Assembly: GCF_000981805.1 (NCBI RefSeq)
Contig: NZ_CP011132.1
Location: 5,084,001-5,148,000, forward strand
Reading direction: 5' to 3'
DNA from: Citrobacter amalonaticus Y19
GTDB taxonomy: Bacteria > Pseudomonadota > Gammaproteobacteria > Enterobacterales > Enterobacteriaceae
DNA length: 64,000 nucleotides
In this document: positions 50,823 through 60,043 of the stretch, piece after piece
Numbering within the stretch: the first letter of the stretch is position 1
How the letters are laid out: each line of letters begins with the position of its first letter
Position numbers and translations under genes: made by a program
The notes under the pieces: generated by a model
The model's input: the letters and a program-made list of their open reading frames with translations, nothing else
Told to the model about the DNA's origin: nothing
Database searches by the model: none

Positions 50823-51962
50823 TCAGGCGTCCCGCGGAAGTCCCTTCTCGATCGCGTTAACCAGTCGCCTTTGCTTCGGTGATTGCACGTCAATCACGCA
50901 GGCATTTCGCTTCGCGATCTGCTGCGCGACTGCCCATTCGATATGCTCATCAAGAAGTGAGTGCTCACCCCGACGACTTTCCAGCGCAGAAAGCGCGGCG
51001 TCATTCCAGGGCGCATTGCCAAGGGCTACTGCAATATTACGCAGCCAGCGCAGATGACCAATACGACGAATAGCTGATCCTTCGGTCATTTTTAAAAACG
51101 TGGCCTCACTCCAGGCGAACAGCTCAACCAACTCGGGCGCATGAAGGGCCTTGCGTGGGCTAAAGTCGTCTTCACTGGTCAGGTGTGAATAGCGGTTCCA
51201 TGGACAGATCAACTGGCAGTCATCGCAACCGTAGATTCGGTTGCCCATGAGTGGCCGCAGCGACTCAGGGATTGCGCCTTCCAGTTCGATGGTGAGGTAA
51301 GAGATGCAGCGACGCGCATCCACCGTATAAGGGGCGACAATCGCACCGGTCGGGCAGGTGGTGATGCAGGCGACGCATTTCCCGCATTCTTCCGCCACGG
51401 GAGCGTCAACCGGCAGGGGCAAATCAATCAGTAACTCACCGAGAAAGAAAAACGACCCCGCTTCGCGGTTCAGGATAAGTGAGTGCTTACCTGTCCATCC
51501 AAGACCGGCTTTTTCCGCCAACGGGCGCTCAAGTATGGGCGCAGAGTCGACAAAAGGTCTAAAATTCAGCGTGACACAATGCTGCTGAATCCTCTCGCCC
51601 AGCTTTTTGAGGCGATTACGTAAAAGCTTATGGTAGTCGCGGCCCAGGGCATAGCGACTAATGTAGCCCAGGGCTGGGTTTTTCAGCGTACTGGCAAACG
51701 CGGCGTGGGCGGGAAGATAGTTCATGCGCACGCTGATGACGCGAAGCGTGCCGGGCAACAGCTCATGGGGACGCGCGCGCATCATGCCGTGGCGCGCCAT
51801 CCAGTCCATTTCGCCGTGGTATTGTTTGTCCAGCCATGCCTGCAGTTTGGGTTCGGACTCGCTCAGGTCGGTATCGGTAATACCGACCTGCTGAAAGCCC
51901 AGTTCCAGCCCCCACTGCTTAATTTTTTGCGCTAACTGATTGAGATCGAGGGGCTCTGACAT
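50823..51962 (-). CDS. queG: epoxyqueuosine reductase QueG
   Basis: A 379-residue cobalamin-dependent [4Fe-4S] enzyme for the last step of queuosine synthesis in tRNA. Cluster motifs CGKCVACITTCPTGAI and CDDCQLICPWN; substrate region FVDSAPILERPLAEKAGLGW. The start at 51962 (MSEPLDLNQLA) matches E. coli; it overlaps head to head with the nnr start codon. Confidence 0.97.
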   Translation of the reverse strand: MSEPLDLNQLAQKIKQWGLELGFQQVGITDTDLSESEPKLQAWLDKQYHGEMDWMARHGMMRARPHELLPGTLRVISVRMNYLPAHAAFASTLKNPALGYISRYALGRDYHKLLRNRLKKLGERIQQHCVTLNFRPFVDSAPILERPLAEKAGLGWTGKHSLILNREAGSFFFLGELLIDLPLPVDAPVAEECGKCVACITTCPTGAIVAPYTVDARRCISYLTIELEGAIPESLRPLMGNRIYGCDDCQLICPWNRYSHLTSEDDFSPRKALHAPELVELFAWSEATFLKMTEGSAIRRIGHLRWLRNIAVALGNAPWNDAALSALESRRGEHSLLDEHIEWAVAQQIAKRNACVIDVQSPKQRRLVNAIEKGLPRDA

Positions 51963-53508
51963 GACGGACCATACAATGAAGAAAAACCCCATCAGTATAC
52001 CACACTCCATCTGGCCCGCCGATGACATCAAACGGCTGGAGCGAGAAGCCGCTGATACGCTTGGACTCACGCTATTCGAATTGATGCTGCGGGCGGGTGA
52101 AGCGGTGTTTGATGTGGCGCGCGAGTCTCGGCCTTATGCCCGGCGCTGGTTGGTGCTCTGCGGTCACGGAAATAACGGTGGCGATGGCTATGTCGTGGCG
52201 AGACTGGCGAAGGCTGCCGGGATTCTGGTCACCTTAATAGCGCAGGAGAGCGATAAACCGCTTCCCGAAGAGGCCGCTCAGGCGCGAGAAGCCTGGCTGA
52301 ATGCAGGGGGCGTTATTCATTCCCCGGCGATTGCCTGGCCAGAAAACATCGACCTGATTATTGATGCGCTGCTCGGAACCGGGTTAACCCAGGCACCGCG
52401 CGAACCGCTGTCGACGTTAATCGAACGGGCAAATGCCCATCCTGCGCCTGTTGTCTCAATAGATATTCCTTCCGGGTTGCTGGCCCAAACGGGAGCAACG
52501 CCCGGTGCGGTCATCAGGGCTGAACGCACGGTCACCTTTATCGTCCTGAAACCGGGTCTGTTGACGGGGAAAGCCCGTGATGTCACCGGGCGCGTCCATT
52601 TTAATTCGCTGGGACTGGACGACTGGCTGGCGGGACAGGATGCGCCGATTCAACGCTTCGACGCCTCGCAACTTGCGCACTGGCTCTCTCCGCGCTGTGC
52701 AACGTCGCATAAAGGCGATCACGGTCGGCTGGTGGTGATCGGCGGCGATCACGGTACGGCGGGCGCGATTCGGCTGGCCGGCGAAGCGGCGCTGCGGGCC
52801 GGGGCGGGACTGGTGCGCGTACTGACGCGCAGCGAGAATATCGCCCCGCTGTTGACCGCTCGTCCCGAACTGATGGTGCATGAACTGACGTCGCAATCCC
52901 TTGATGAAAGCCTCGAATGGGCGGATGTCATCATTATTGGTCCGGGGCTTGGGCAGGCGGAGTGGGGCAAGAAAGCGCTGCAAAAAGTCGAGAATTTTCG
53001 TAAACCGATGCTCTGGGACGCGGATGCGTTGAACCTGCTGGCAATCAACCCCGATAAACGTCACAATCGCGTCATCACACCGCATCCGGGAGAAGCCGCG
53101 CGGTTACTGGGGTGTTCTGTCGCAGAAATTGAAAGCGATCGCTTACATTCTGCACAGCGTCTGGTAAAACGTTACGGAGGCGTTGCGGTGTTGAAAGGGG
53201 CAGGAACGGTGGTTGCCGCACAACCGGAGGCATTGGGAATTGTCGATGTCGGGAACGCGGGCATGGCCAGCGGCGGCATGGGCGATGTGCTCTCCGGTAT
53301 TATTGGCGCATTGCTCGGACAGAAGCTTACCCCGTATGATGCAGCCTGTGCTGGCTGCGTGGCCCACGGTGCGGCGGCAGATGTTCTGGCGGCGCGCGCA
53401 GGTATGCGCGGCTTGTTGGCAACCGATCTTTTTTCCACGCTACAGCGTATTGTTAACCCTGATGTGATTGACGTTTATCATGATGAATCGAGTAATTCCG
53501 CTACCTGA
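51961..53508 (+). CDS. nnr: bifunctional NAD(P)H-hydrate repair enzyme Nnr
   Basis: A 515-residue fusion. The N-terminal epimerase (YjeF_N, CGHGNNGGDGYVVAR) is joined to the C-terminal ADP-dependent dehydratase (NAGMASGGMGDVLSGIIGAL). It repairs hydrated NAD(P)H. ATG 51961 (MTDHTMKKN) is the E. coli start; ATG 51976 (MKKNP) is an alternative. First gene of the nnr-tsaE-amiB-mutL-miaA-hfq-hflXKC run; its end overlaps tsaE. Confidence 0.96.
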   Translation: MTDHTMKKNPISIPHSIWPADDIKRLEREAADTLGLTLFELMLRAGEAVFDVARESRPYARRWLVLCGHGNNGGDGYVVARLAKAAGILVTLIAQESDKPLPEEAAQAREAWLNAGGVIHSPAIAWPENIDLIIDALLGTGLTQAPREPLSTLIERANAHPAPVVSIDIPSGLLAQTGATPGAVIRAERTVTFIVLKPGLLTGKARDVTGRVHFNSLGLDDWLAGQDAPIQRFDASQLAHWLSPRCATSHKGDHGRLVVIGGDHGTAGAIRLAGEAALRAGAGLVRVLTRSENIAPLLTARPELMVHELTSQSLDESLEWADVIIIGPGLGQAEWGKKALQKVENFRKPMLWDADALNLLAINPDKRHNRVITPHPGEAARLLGCSVAEIESDRLHSAQRLVKRYGGVAVLKGAGTVVAAQPEALGIVDVGNAGMASGGMGDVLSGIIGALLGQKLTPYDAACAGCVAHGAAADVLAARAGMRGLLATDLFSTLQRIVNPDVIDVYHDESSNSAT

Positions 53509-53941
53509 CGAACAGGCAACATTAGACCTGGGACAACGGGTAGCCAATGCCTGCGATGGCGCGACAGTTATCTATCTCTACGGTGATTTAGGTGCGGGTA
53601 AAACCACCTTCAGTCGGGGATTCCTGCAGGCGTTAGGCCATTCCGGTAATGTAAAAAGTCCAACCTATACGCTGGTCGAACCCTATTCTCTCGATAACCT
53701 GATGGTCTATCACTTCGATCTGTATCGTCTTGCCGATCCCGAGGAGCTCGAATTTATGGGGATCCGCGATTATTTTGCCAACGATGCCATTTGCCTGGTG
53801 GAATGGCCACAACAGGGTAAAGGTGTACTCCCGGACCCGGATGTCGAAATACACATAGATTACCAGGCGCAAGGTCGTGAGGCGCGCATCAGTGCTGTCT
53901 CCTCATCAGGTGATTCGTTGCTGGCGCGTTTGGCCGGTTAA
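53480..53941 (+). CDS. tsaE: tRNA t6A biosynthesis ATPase TsaE
   Basis: A 153-residue P-loop ATPase with Walker A GDLGAGKTTFSRGF and SPTYTLVEPY. Works with TsaB and TsaD in making t6A37 of tRNA. Start ATG 53480 (MMNRVIPLP) matches E. coli and overlaps the nnr end by 29 bases. Confidence 0.96.
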   Translation: MMNRVIPLPDEQATLDLGQRVANACDGATVIYLYGDLGAGKTTFSRGFLQALGHSGNVKSPTYTLVEPYSLDNLMVYHFDLYRLADPEELEFMGIRDYFANDAICLVEWPQQGKGVLPDPDVEIHIDYQAQGREARISAVSSSGDSLLARLAG

Positions 53942-53957
53942 CCTTAAAGGTGGCGGG

Positions 53958-55292
53958 ATGATTTATCGCATCAGAAATGGGTTGGTGGCCATGCTGGTTC
54001 TGCTGTGCGCGCAGGCCGGGGCTGCCAGCCTCTCCGATATACAGGTCTCTAATGGCGATCGGCAAGCGCGTATTACGCTCAGCTTTATTGGCGATCCCGA
54101 TTATGCCTTTTCCCATGAAGGCAAACGTACCGTTGCCCTGGATATTAAGCAGACGGGGGTCATTCAGGGGCTCCCGCTGATGTTTAGCGGTAACAACCTG
54201 GTGAAGACCATTCGTTCCGGTACGGCGAAAGATCCGCAGTCGCTACGACTGATGGTGGATTTAACCGAAAACGGGAAGACGGAGGCGGTAAAACGGCAGA
54301 ATGGCGGAAATTACACGGTGGTCTTTACCATTAACGCCGATACGCCTCCACCGCCCCCACCTGCGCCTGTCGTCGCTAAACGCGTGGAGACGCCGGTGGT
54401 GGCGACGCCGCGTCCGAGTGAACCTGCGCGCAATCCGTTTAAAGCCAGTGACGATCGGACTACCGCCGTAACCAGCAGCAATACAGCGACGCGTCCTGCG
54501 GCCAGGGCGACATCCAGCAGTGGTGACAAAGTGGTGATCGCCATCGATGCCGGGCACGGTGGGCAGGATCCCGGCGCGATCGGTCCCGGCGGCACACGTG
54601 AGAAAAATGTCACTATCGCGGTGGCCCGTAAGTTGCGCACACTGCTCAATGCCGATCCGATGTTTAAAGGCGTGTTAACCCGCGACGGGGATTATTTTAT
54701 CTCCGTGATGGGGCGCTCCGACGTGGCGCGAAAGCAAAACGCCAATTTCCTGGTGTCGATTCACGCCGATGCCGCGCCCAACCGAAGCGCCACCGGTGCC
54801 TCCGTATGGGTGCTGTCGAACCGGCGCGCCAACAGCGAAATGGCGAACTGGCTGGAAGAACATGAAAAACAGTCGGAGCTATTGGGCGGTGCGGGGGATG
54901 TGCTGGCAAACAGCCAGGCCGATCCGTACTTAAGCCAGGCGGTGCTGGATTTGCAGTTCGGCCATTCCCAACGCGTAGGGTATGATGTCGCAACCAACAT
55001 GTTAGGCCAGCTCGAACGGATTGGGTCACTGCACAAACGGCGTCCTGAGCATGCCAGCCTGGGCGTTCTGCGCTCGCCGGATATTCCATCGGTGCTGGTG
55101 GAGACCGGCTTTATCAGTAATCACAGTGAAGAACGTCTGTTGGCGAGCGATGCGTATCAGCAGCAGCTGGCCGACGCGATTTATAAAGGACTGCGTAACT
55201 ACTTCCAGGCGCATCCGATGCAGTCGGCTCCGCAGGGTAATGCGGCGCAAACCGCGAGTGCCGCGACGCCGGGTGAGTCGTTGATCAACTAA
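53958..55292 (+). CDS. amiB: N-acetylmuramoyl-L-alanine amidase AmiB
   Basis: A 444-residue periplasmic zinc amidase that splits septal peptidoglycan with activator EnvC. Signal peptide MIYRIRNGLVAMLVLLCAQA; AMIN domain about 25-130; Pro-rich linker (TPPPPPPAP); catalytic Amidase_3 domain (AIDAGHGGQDPGAIG; SIHADAAPNRSATGASVWVL; ETGFISNHSEE). Start ATG 53958 follows GGCGGG and gives a proper signal peptide. Confidence 0.96.
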   Translation: MIYRIRNGLVAMLVLLCAQAGAASLSDIQVSNGDRQARITLSFIGDPDYAFSHEGKRTVALDIKQTGVIQGLPLMFSGNNLVKTIRSGTAKDPQSLRLMVDLTENGKTEAVKRQNGGNYTVVFTINADTPPPPPPAPVVAKRVETPVVATPRPSEPARNPFKASDDRTTAVTSSNTATRPAARATSSSGDKVVIAIDAGHGGQDPGAIGPGGTREKNVTIAVARKLRTLLNADPMFKGVLTRDGDYFISVMGRSDVARKQNANFLVSIHADAAPNRSATGASVWVLSNRRANSEMANWLEEHEKQSELLGGAGDVLANSQADPYLSQAVLDLQFGHSQRVGYDVATNMLGQLERIGSLHKRRPEHASLGVLRSPDIPSVLVETGFISNHSEERLLASDAYQQQLADAIYKGLRNYFQAHPMQSAPQGNAAQTASAATPGESLIN

Positions 55293-55301
55293 GGAATTTG
55301 C

Positions 55302-57164
55302 ATGCCGATTCAGGTGTTACCGCCACAACTGGCGAACCAGATTGCCGCAGGTGAGGTGGTTGAACGACCTGCATCGGTAGTCAAAGAGCTGGTGGAAAAC
55401 AGCCTTGATGCCGGGGCGACGCGGATCGATATTGATATCGAGCGCGGTGGGGCGAAGCTGATCCGTATCCGGGATAACGGCTGCGGAATCAAGAAAGACG
55501 AACTGGCGCTGGCGCTGGCGCGTCATGCCACCAGTAAAATCGCGTCGCTTGACGATCTGGAAGCGATCATCAGCCTCGGTTTTCGCGGCGAAGCGCTGGC
55601 GAGTATCAGTTCGGTGTCTCGCCTGACGCTTACGTCGCGCACTGAAGAGCAGCAGGAAGCCTGGCAAGCCTACGCCGAAGGGCGCGATATGGATGTGACG
55701 GTCAAACCGGCCGCGCATCCGGTGGGGACCACGCTGGAAGTGCTCGATCTGTTCTATAACACCCCCGCCCGGCGCAAATTCATGCGCACCGAGAAAACCG
55801 AATTTAACCATATTGACGAGATCATCCGGCGCATTGCGCTGGCGCGTTTTGATGTGACGATCAACTTGTCGCACAACGGCAAAATGGTGCGTCAGTACCG
55901 CGCGGTGGCGAAAGACGGGCCGCAAGAGCGTCGTCTGGGCGCCATTTGCGGTACGCCGTTTCTTGAGCACGCGCTGGCGATTGAGTGGCAGCATGGCGAT
56001 CTGACCTTACGCGGCTGGGTTGCCGATCCCAATCACACCACGACGGCGCTGGCGGAAATTCAGTACTGCTACGTTAACGGACGGATGATGCGCGACAGGC
56101 TGATCAACCACGCGATTCGTCAGGCGTGTGAAGATAAGCTGGGTGCCGATCAGCAGCCCGCGTTTGTGCTGTACCTCGAGATTGACCCGCATCAGGTGGA
56201 TGTCAACGTGCATCCGGCCAAGCACGAAGTGCGTTTTCATCAGTCGCGCCTGGTGCATGACTTTATCTACCAGGGGGTGCTGAGCGTGCTGCAACAGCAG
56301 CTTGAATCGCCCTTGCCGCTGGAGGCCGAAGGTGAGCCCGCGCCCCGACACGTTCCGGAAAACCGCGTGGCCGCCGGGCGTAATCATTTTGCTGAGCCAG
56401 CGCAGGCGCGAGAACCCACGGCACCGCGCTACGCTTCCACACCGTCAGCGGGCAGCAGCGCGCCGCGCCCGACAGCGGCAAGCTGGCCGCATGCCCAACC
56501 GGGCTACCAGAAACAGCAGGGCGAGGTGTATCGCCAGCTCCTGCAAACGCCGACACCTGCGACAACATCGCCTGCGGCGGAATCTGCTGTGTCAGCACTG
56601 GCGGGACACAGTCAGAGCTTTGGTCGCGTACTCACTATCGTTGGCAACGACTGCGCGCTGCTGGAACGCGAGGGGAACATTCACCTGTTGGCGTTGCCCG
56701 TCGCAGAGCGCTGGTTGCGTCAGGCGCAGCTTTCGCCGGAAGGGGGACAGGTCTGCGCCCAGCCGTTGTTGATTCCGCTACGGCTAAAAGTCTCTGCGGA
56801 TGAAAAGGCCGCACTGGAAAACGCGCAGGGCGCGCTGGCGGAATTGGGGGTTGAATTTCAGGCTGATGCCCAGCATGTGACCATTCGGGCGGTGCCTTTA
56901 CCCTTACGCCAACAAAATTTACAAATCTTGATTCCTGAACTGATAGGCTACCTGACGCAGCAGCCAGCATGTGAATCTGGCAATCTGGCGCAGTGGATTG
57001 CGCGTAATCTGATGAGTGAGCATGCACAGTGGACAATGGCTCAGGCCATTACCCTGTTAGCTGATGTGGAGCGGCTTTGTCCGCAGCTCGTGAAGGCGCC
57101 GCCGGGTGGTCTGTTGCAACCTGTTGATTTACATACGGCGATGAATGCCCTGAAACATGAGTGA
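55302..57164 (+). CDS. mutL: DNA mismatch repair protein MutL
   Basis: A 620-residue GHKL ATPase that links MutS to MutH and UvrD. Motifs: VKELVENSLDAGATRIDI, RDNGCGIKKDELALALARHA and GFRGEALASISSV. A variable Pro/Ala-rich linker at about 335-430 separates the C-terminal dimerisation domain. It lacks the DQHAAxERxxYE endonuclease motif, as MutH-using MutL proteins do. Overlaps miaA by 8 bases. Confidence 0.97.
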   Translation: MPIQVLPPQLANQIAAGEVVERPASVVKELVENSLDAGATRIDIDIERGGAKLIRIRDNGCGIKKDELALALARHATSKIASLDDLEAIISLGFRGEALASISSVSRLTLTSRTEEQQEAWQAYAEGRDMDVTVKPAAHPVGTTLEVLDLFYNTPARRKFMRTEKTEFNHIDEIIRRIALARFDVTINLSHNGKMVRQYRAVAKDGPQERRLGAICGTPFLEHALAIEWQHGDLTLRGWVADPNHTTTALAEIQYCYVNGRMMRDRLINHAIRQACEDKLGADQQPAFVLYLEIDPHQVDVNVHPAKHEVRFHQSRLVHDFIYQGVLSVLQQQLESPLPLEAEGEPAPRHVPENRVAAGRNHFAEPAQAREPTAPRYASTPSAGSSAPRPTAASWPHAQPGYQKQQGEVYRQLLQTPTPATTSPAAESAVSALAGHSQSFGRVLTIVGNDCALLEREGNIHLLALPVAERWLRQAQLSPEGGQVCAQPLLIPLRLKVSADEKAALENAQGALAELGVEFQADAQHVTIRAVPLPLRQQNLQILIPELIGYLTQQPACESGNLAQWIARNLMSEHAQWTMAQAITLLADVERLCPQLVKAPPGGLLQPVDLHTAMNALKHE

Positions 57165-58107
57165 TATCAGTAAGGCGAGCCTGCCAAAGGCAATTTTTTT
57201 GATGGGGCCAACGGCCTCGGGAAAAACAGCGTTAGCGATTGAATTGCGTAAAGTTTTGCCAGTAGAGTTGATAAGCGTCGATTCCGCCCTTATTTACAAA
57301 GGGATGGATATCGGGACGGCGAAGCCGGACGCTGAAGAGTTAAAAGCGGCCCCGCACCGATTGCTGGATATTCGCGATCCGTCGCAAGCGTATTCAGCCG
57401 CGGATTTCCGCCGCGATGCGCTAACGGAGATGAGTGAGATCACTGCGGCGGGGCGTATTCCGCTGTTAGTGGGCGGTACGATGTTGTATTTCAAGGCATT
57501 GCTGGAAGGTCTTTCGCCATTACCGTCGGCAGACCCGCAAGTCAGGGCCAGAATTGAGCAACAGGCGGCTGAGCGTGGGTGGGATGCGTTGCATCAGGAG
57601 TTGCAGACAATCGATCCGGTTGCTGCTGCGCGTATTCATCCAAATGATCCGCAAAGACTTTCCCGGGCACTGGAAGTTTTTTTCATTTCGGGTAAAACTT
57701 TAACGGAACTGACGCAAACGTCAGGTGATGCTTTACCGTACCAGGTGCATCAGTTTGCTATCGCCCCAGCGAGCCGTGAGCTATTGCATCAACGCATCGA
57801 GCAGCGTTTTCATCAGATGTTGGCTTCAGGATTTGAAGCAGAAGTTCGGGCGCTCTTTGCCCGTGGAGATTTGCATACGGACTTGCCTTCCATTCGTTGT
57901 GTGGGATACCGCCAGATGTGGTCATATCTTGAAGGCGAAATTTCATACGATGAAATGGTTTATAGAGGTGTTTGCGCCACGAGGCAGTTGGCAAAGCGCC
58001 AGGTAACCTGGTTGCGCGGTTGGGAGGGGGTGCACTGGCTTGACAGTGAGAAACCTGAGCAGGCGCGAAACGAAGTATTACAGGTTGTTGGTGCTATCGC
58101 GAACTGA
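57157..58107 (+). CDS. miaA: tRNA dimethylallyltransferase MiaA
   Basis: A 316-residue enzyme that adds the isopentenyl group to A37 of UNN-reading tRNAs. P-loop MGPTASGKTALAIELRK; DSALIYKGMDIGTAKP; PLLVGGTMLYFKALLEG. Starts within mutL. Confidence 0.97.
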   Translation: MSDISKASLPKAIFLMGPTASGKTALAIELRKVLPVELISVDSALIYKGMDIGTAKPDAEELKAAPHRLLDIRDPSQAYSAADFRRDALTEMSEITAAGRIPLLVGGTMLYFKALLEGLSPLPSADPQVRARIEQQAAERGWDALHQELQTIDPVAAARIHPNDPQRLSRALEVFFISGKTLTELTQTSGDALPYQVHQFAIAPASRELLHQRIEQRFHQMLASGFEAEVRALFARGDLHTDLPSIRCVGYRQMWSYLEGEISYDEMVYRGVCATRQLAKRQVTWLRGWEGVHWLDSEKPEQARNEVLQVVGAIAN

Positions 58108-58190
58108 ATGTGTACAATTAAGGCGTATCGTGCGCAATTTTCAGAATCGAAAGATTCAAAGTACAAATAAGCATATAAGGAAAAGAGAGA

Positions 58191-58499
58191 ATGGCTAAGG
58201 GGCAATCTTTACAAGATCCGTTCCTGAACGCACTGCGTCGGGAACGTGTTCCAGTTTCTATTTATTTGGTGAATGGTATTAAGCTGCAAGGTCAAATCGA
58301 GTCTTTTGATCAGTTTGTGATCCTGTTGAAAAACACGGTCAGCCAGATGGTTTATAAGCACGCGATTTCTACTGTTGTCCCGTCTCGCCCGGTTTCTCAT
58401 CACAGTAACAATGCCGGTGGCGGTACCAGCAGTAACTATCATCACGGTAGCAGCGCGCAGGGTTCTACTGCGCAACAGGACAGCGAAGAGACCGAATAA
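58191..58499 (+). CDS. hfq: RNA chaperone Hfq
   Basis: A 102-residue Sm-like hexamer that pairs small RNAs with mRNAs. Sm1 and Sm2 (VSIYLVNGIKLQGQIESFDQ; VYKHAISTVVPSR) are at about 20-66, then a Ser/Gly/Asn/His-rich disordered tail with acidic end (DSEETE). GGAAAAGAGAG precedes the ATG. Confidence 0.99.
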   Translation: MAKGQSLQDPFLNALRRERVPVSIYLVNGIKLQGQIESFDQFVILLKNTVSQMVYKHAISTVVPSRPVSHHSNNAGGGTSSNYHHGSSAQGSTAQQDSEETE

Positions 58500-58573
58500 G
58501 GTTTTTGACTGTTTTACACACGGGGAGCCAGAATTTCTGCGTTCCCCGCTGATCTATATCGAGGGGTTGACGC

Positions 58574-59854
58574 TTGTTTGACCGTTATGACGCCGGTGAG
58601 CAGGCGGTACTGGTACACATCTATTTTTCGCAAGACAAAGATATGGAAGATCTCCAGGAGTTTGAGTCTCTGGTCTCTTCCGCCGGTGTCGAAGCAATGC
58701 AGGTGATTACCGGTAGCCGTAAAGCACCGCACCCGAAGTACTTTGTTGGTGAAGGTAAAGCCGTTGAAATTGCGGAAGCCGTAAAAGCGACAGGCGCTGC
58801 CGTCGTATTATTCGATCATGCATTGAGCCCGGCCCAGGAACGTAACCTGGAGCGCCTGTGTGAGTGTCGTGTTATCGACCGTACCGGCCTTATCTTAGAT
58901 ATTTTTGCGCAGCGTGCACGTACCCATGAAGGGAAATTGCAGGTTGAGCTGGCGCAGTTGCGCCATCTGGCTACGCGTCTTGTCCGTGGCTGGACCCACC
59001 TCGAAAGACAGAAAGGCGGGATTGGTTTGCGCGGTCCGGGTGAAACCCAGCTCGAAACCGACCGTCGTTTATTGCGAAACCGTATATTGCAGATCCAGTC
59101 GCGCCTGGAAAAAGTTGAAAAGCAACGTGAGCAGGGGCGACAGTCGCGCATTAAGGCGGATGTCCCAACCGTCTCGCTGGTGGGATATACCAACGCCGGA
59201 AAATCCACCCTTTTCAATCAGATAACCGAAGCCAGGGTCTATGCGGCAGATCAACTGTTTGCAACCCTGGATCCGACGCTGCGACGGATTGACGTGGCAG
59301 ATGTCGGGGAAACCGTGCTGGCGGATACCGTTGGGTTTATCCGCCATCTTCCGCACGATCTGGTGGCGGCGTTTAAAGCGACCCTCCAGGAAACGCGTCA
59401 GGCGACGCTGTTGCTGCATGTGGTTGATGCCGCAGATGTGCGTGTGCAGGAAAACATCGACGCAGTGGATACGGTTCTCGAAGAGATCGATGCTCACGAG
59501 ATCCCGTCCCTGATGGTGATGAACAAGATCGATATGCTGGATGACTTTGAGCCGCGTATCGACCGGGATGAAGAGAACAAACCGATCCGTGTCTGGCTTT
59601 CCGCGCAGACAGGGGTTGGGATACCACAGCTTTTTCAGGCTTTGACGGAGCGACTTTCCGGCGAGGTGGCGCAGCACACGTTGCGTTTGCCGCCGCAGGA
59701 AGGGCGCCTGAGAAGCCGTTTTTATCAGCTTCAGGCAATAGAAAAAGAGTGGATGGAGGATGACGGTAGCGTAAGTCTGCAAGTTCGCCTGCCGATCGTT
59801 GACTGGCGTCGCCTCTGTAAACAAGAACCGGCACTGGAAGACTATGTTGTCTGA
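58574..59854 (+). CDS. hflX: ribosome-rescue GTPase HflX
   Basis: A 426-residue GTPase that splits stalled 70S ribosomes after heat shock. N-terminal HflX domain with VEGKAVEIAEAV-like region (GEGKAVEIAEAVKATGA); coiled coil RLEKVEKQREQGRQSR; G1 GYTNAGKSTLF, G3 DTVGFIRHLP, G4 NKID. Start is TTG 58574 (MFDRYDAGEQ), as in E. coli. Confidence 0.97.
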   Translation: MFDRYDAGEQAVLVHIYFSQDKDMEDLQEFESLVSSAGVEAMQVITGSRKAPHPKYFVGEGKAVEIAEAVKATGAAVVLFDHALSPAQERNLERLCECRVIDRTGLILDIFAQRARTHEGKLQVELAQLRHLATRLVRGWTHLERQKGGIGLRGPGETQLETDRRLLRNRILQIQSRLEKVEKQREQGRQSRIKADVPTVSLVGYTNAGKSTLFNQITEARVYAADQLFATLDPTLRRIDVADVGETVLADTVGFIRHLPHDLVAAFKATLQETRQATLLLHVVDAADVRVQENIDAVDTVLEEIDAHEIPSLMVMNKIDMLDDFEPRIDRDEENKPIRVWLSAQTGVGIPQLFQALTERLSGEVAQHTLRLPPQEGRLRSRFYQLQAIEKEWMEDDGSVSLQVRLPIVDWRRLCKQEPALEDYVV

Positions 59855-60043
59855 CCTGACGGATATGGCCTGAAGATTTTTTCGCCTCTGTACCTTGTGG
59901 GTTTTGTGCGACAGGAAGGCGGCAAGTCCTGAAAGCCCCTGGAATATAGTCAACTATGTGACTGGGGTTGAGGGACGTAGCCAACGCATCTGTAGCGCAA
60001 AAGACACAGGTATAGCATCGCATAACAAATATGGAGCACAAAC

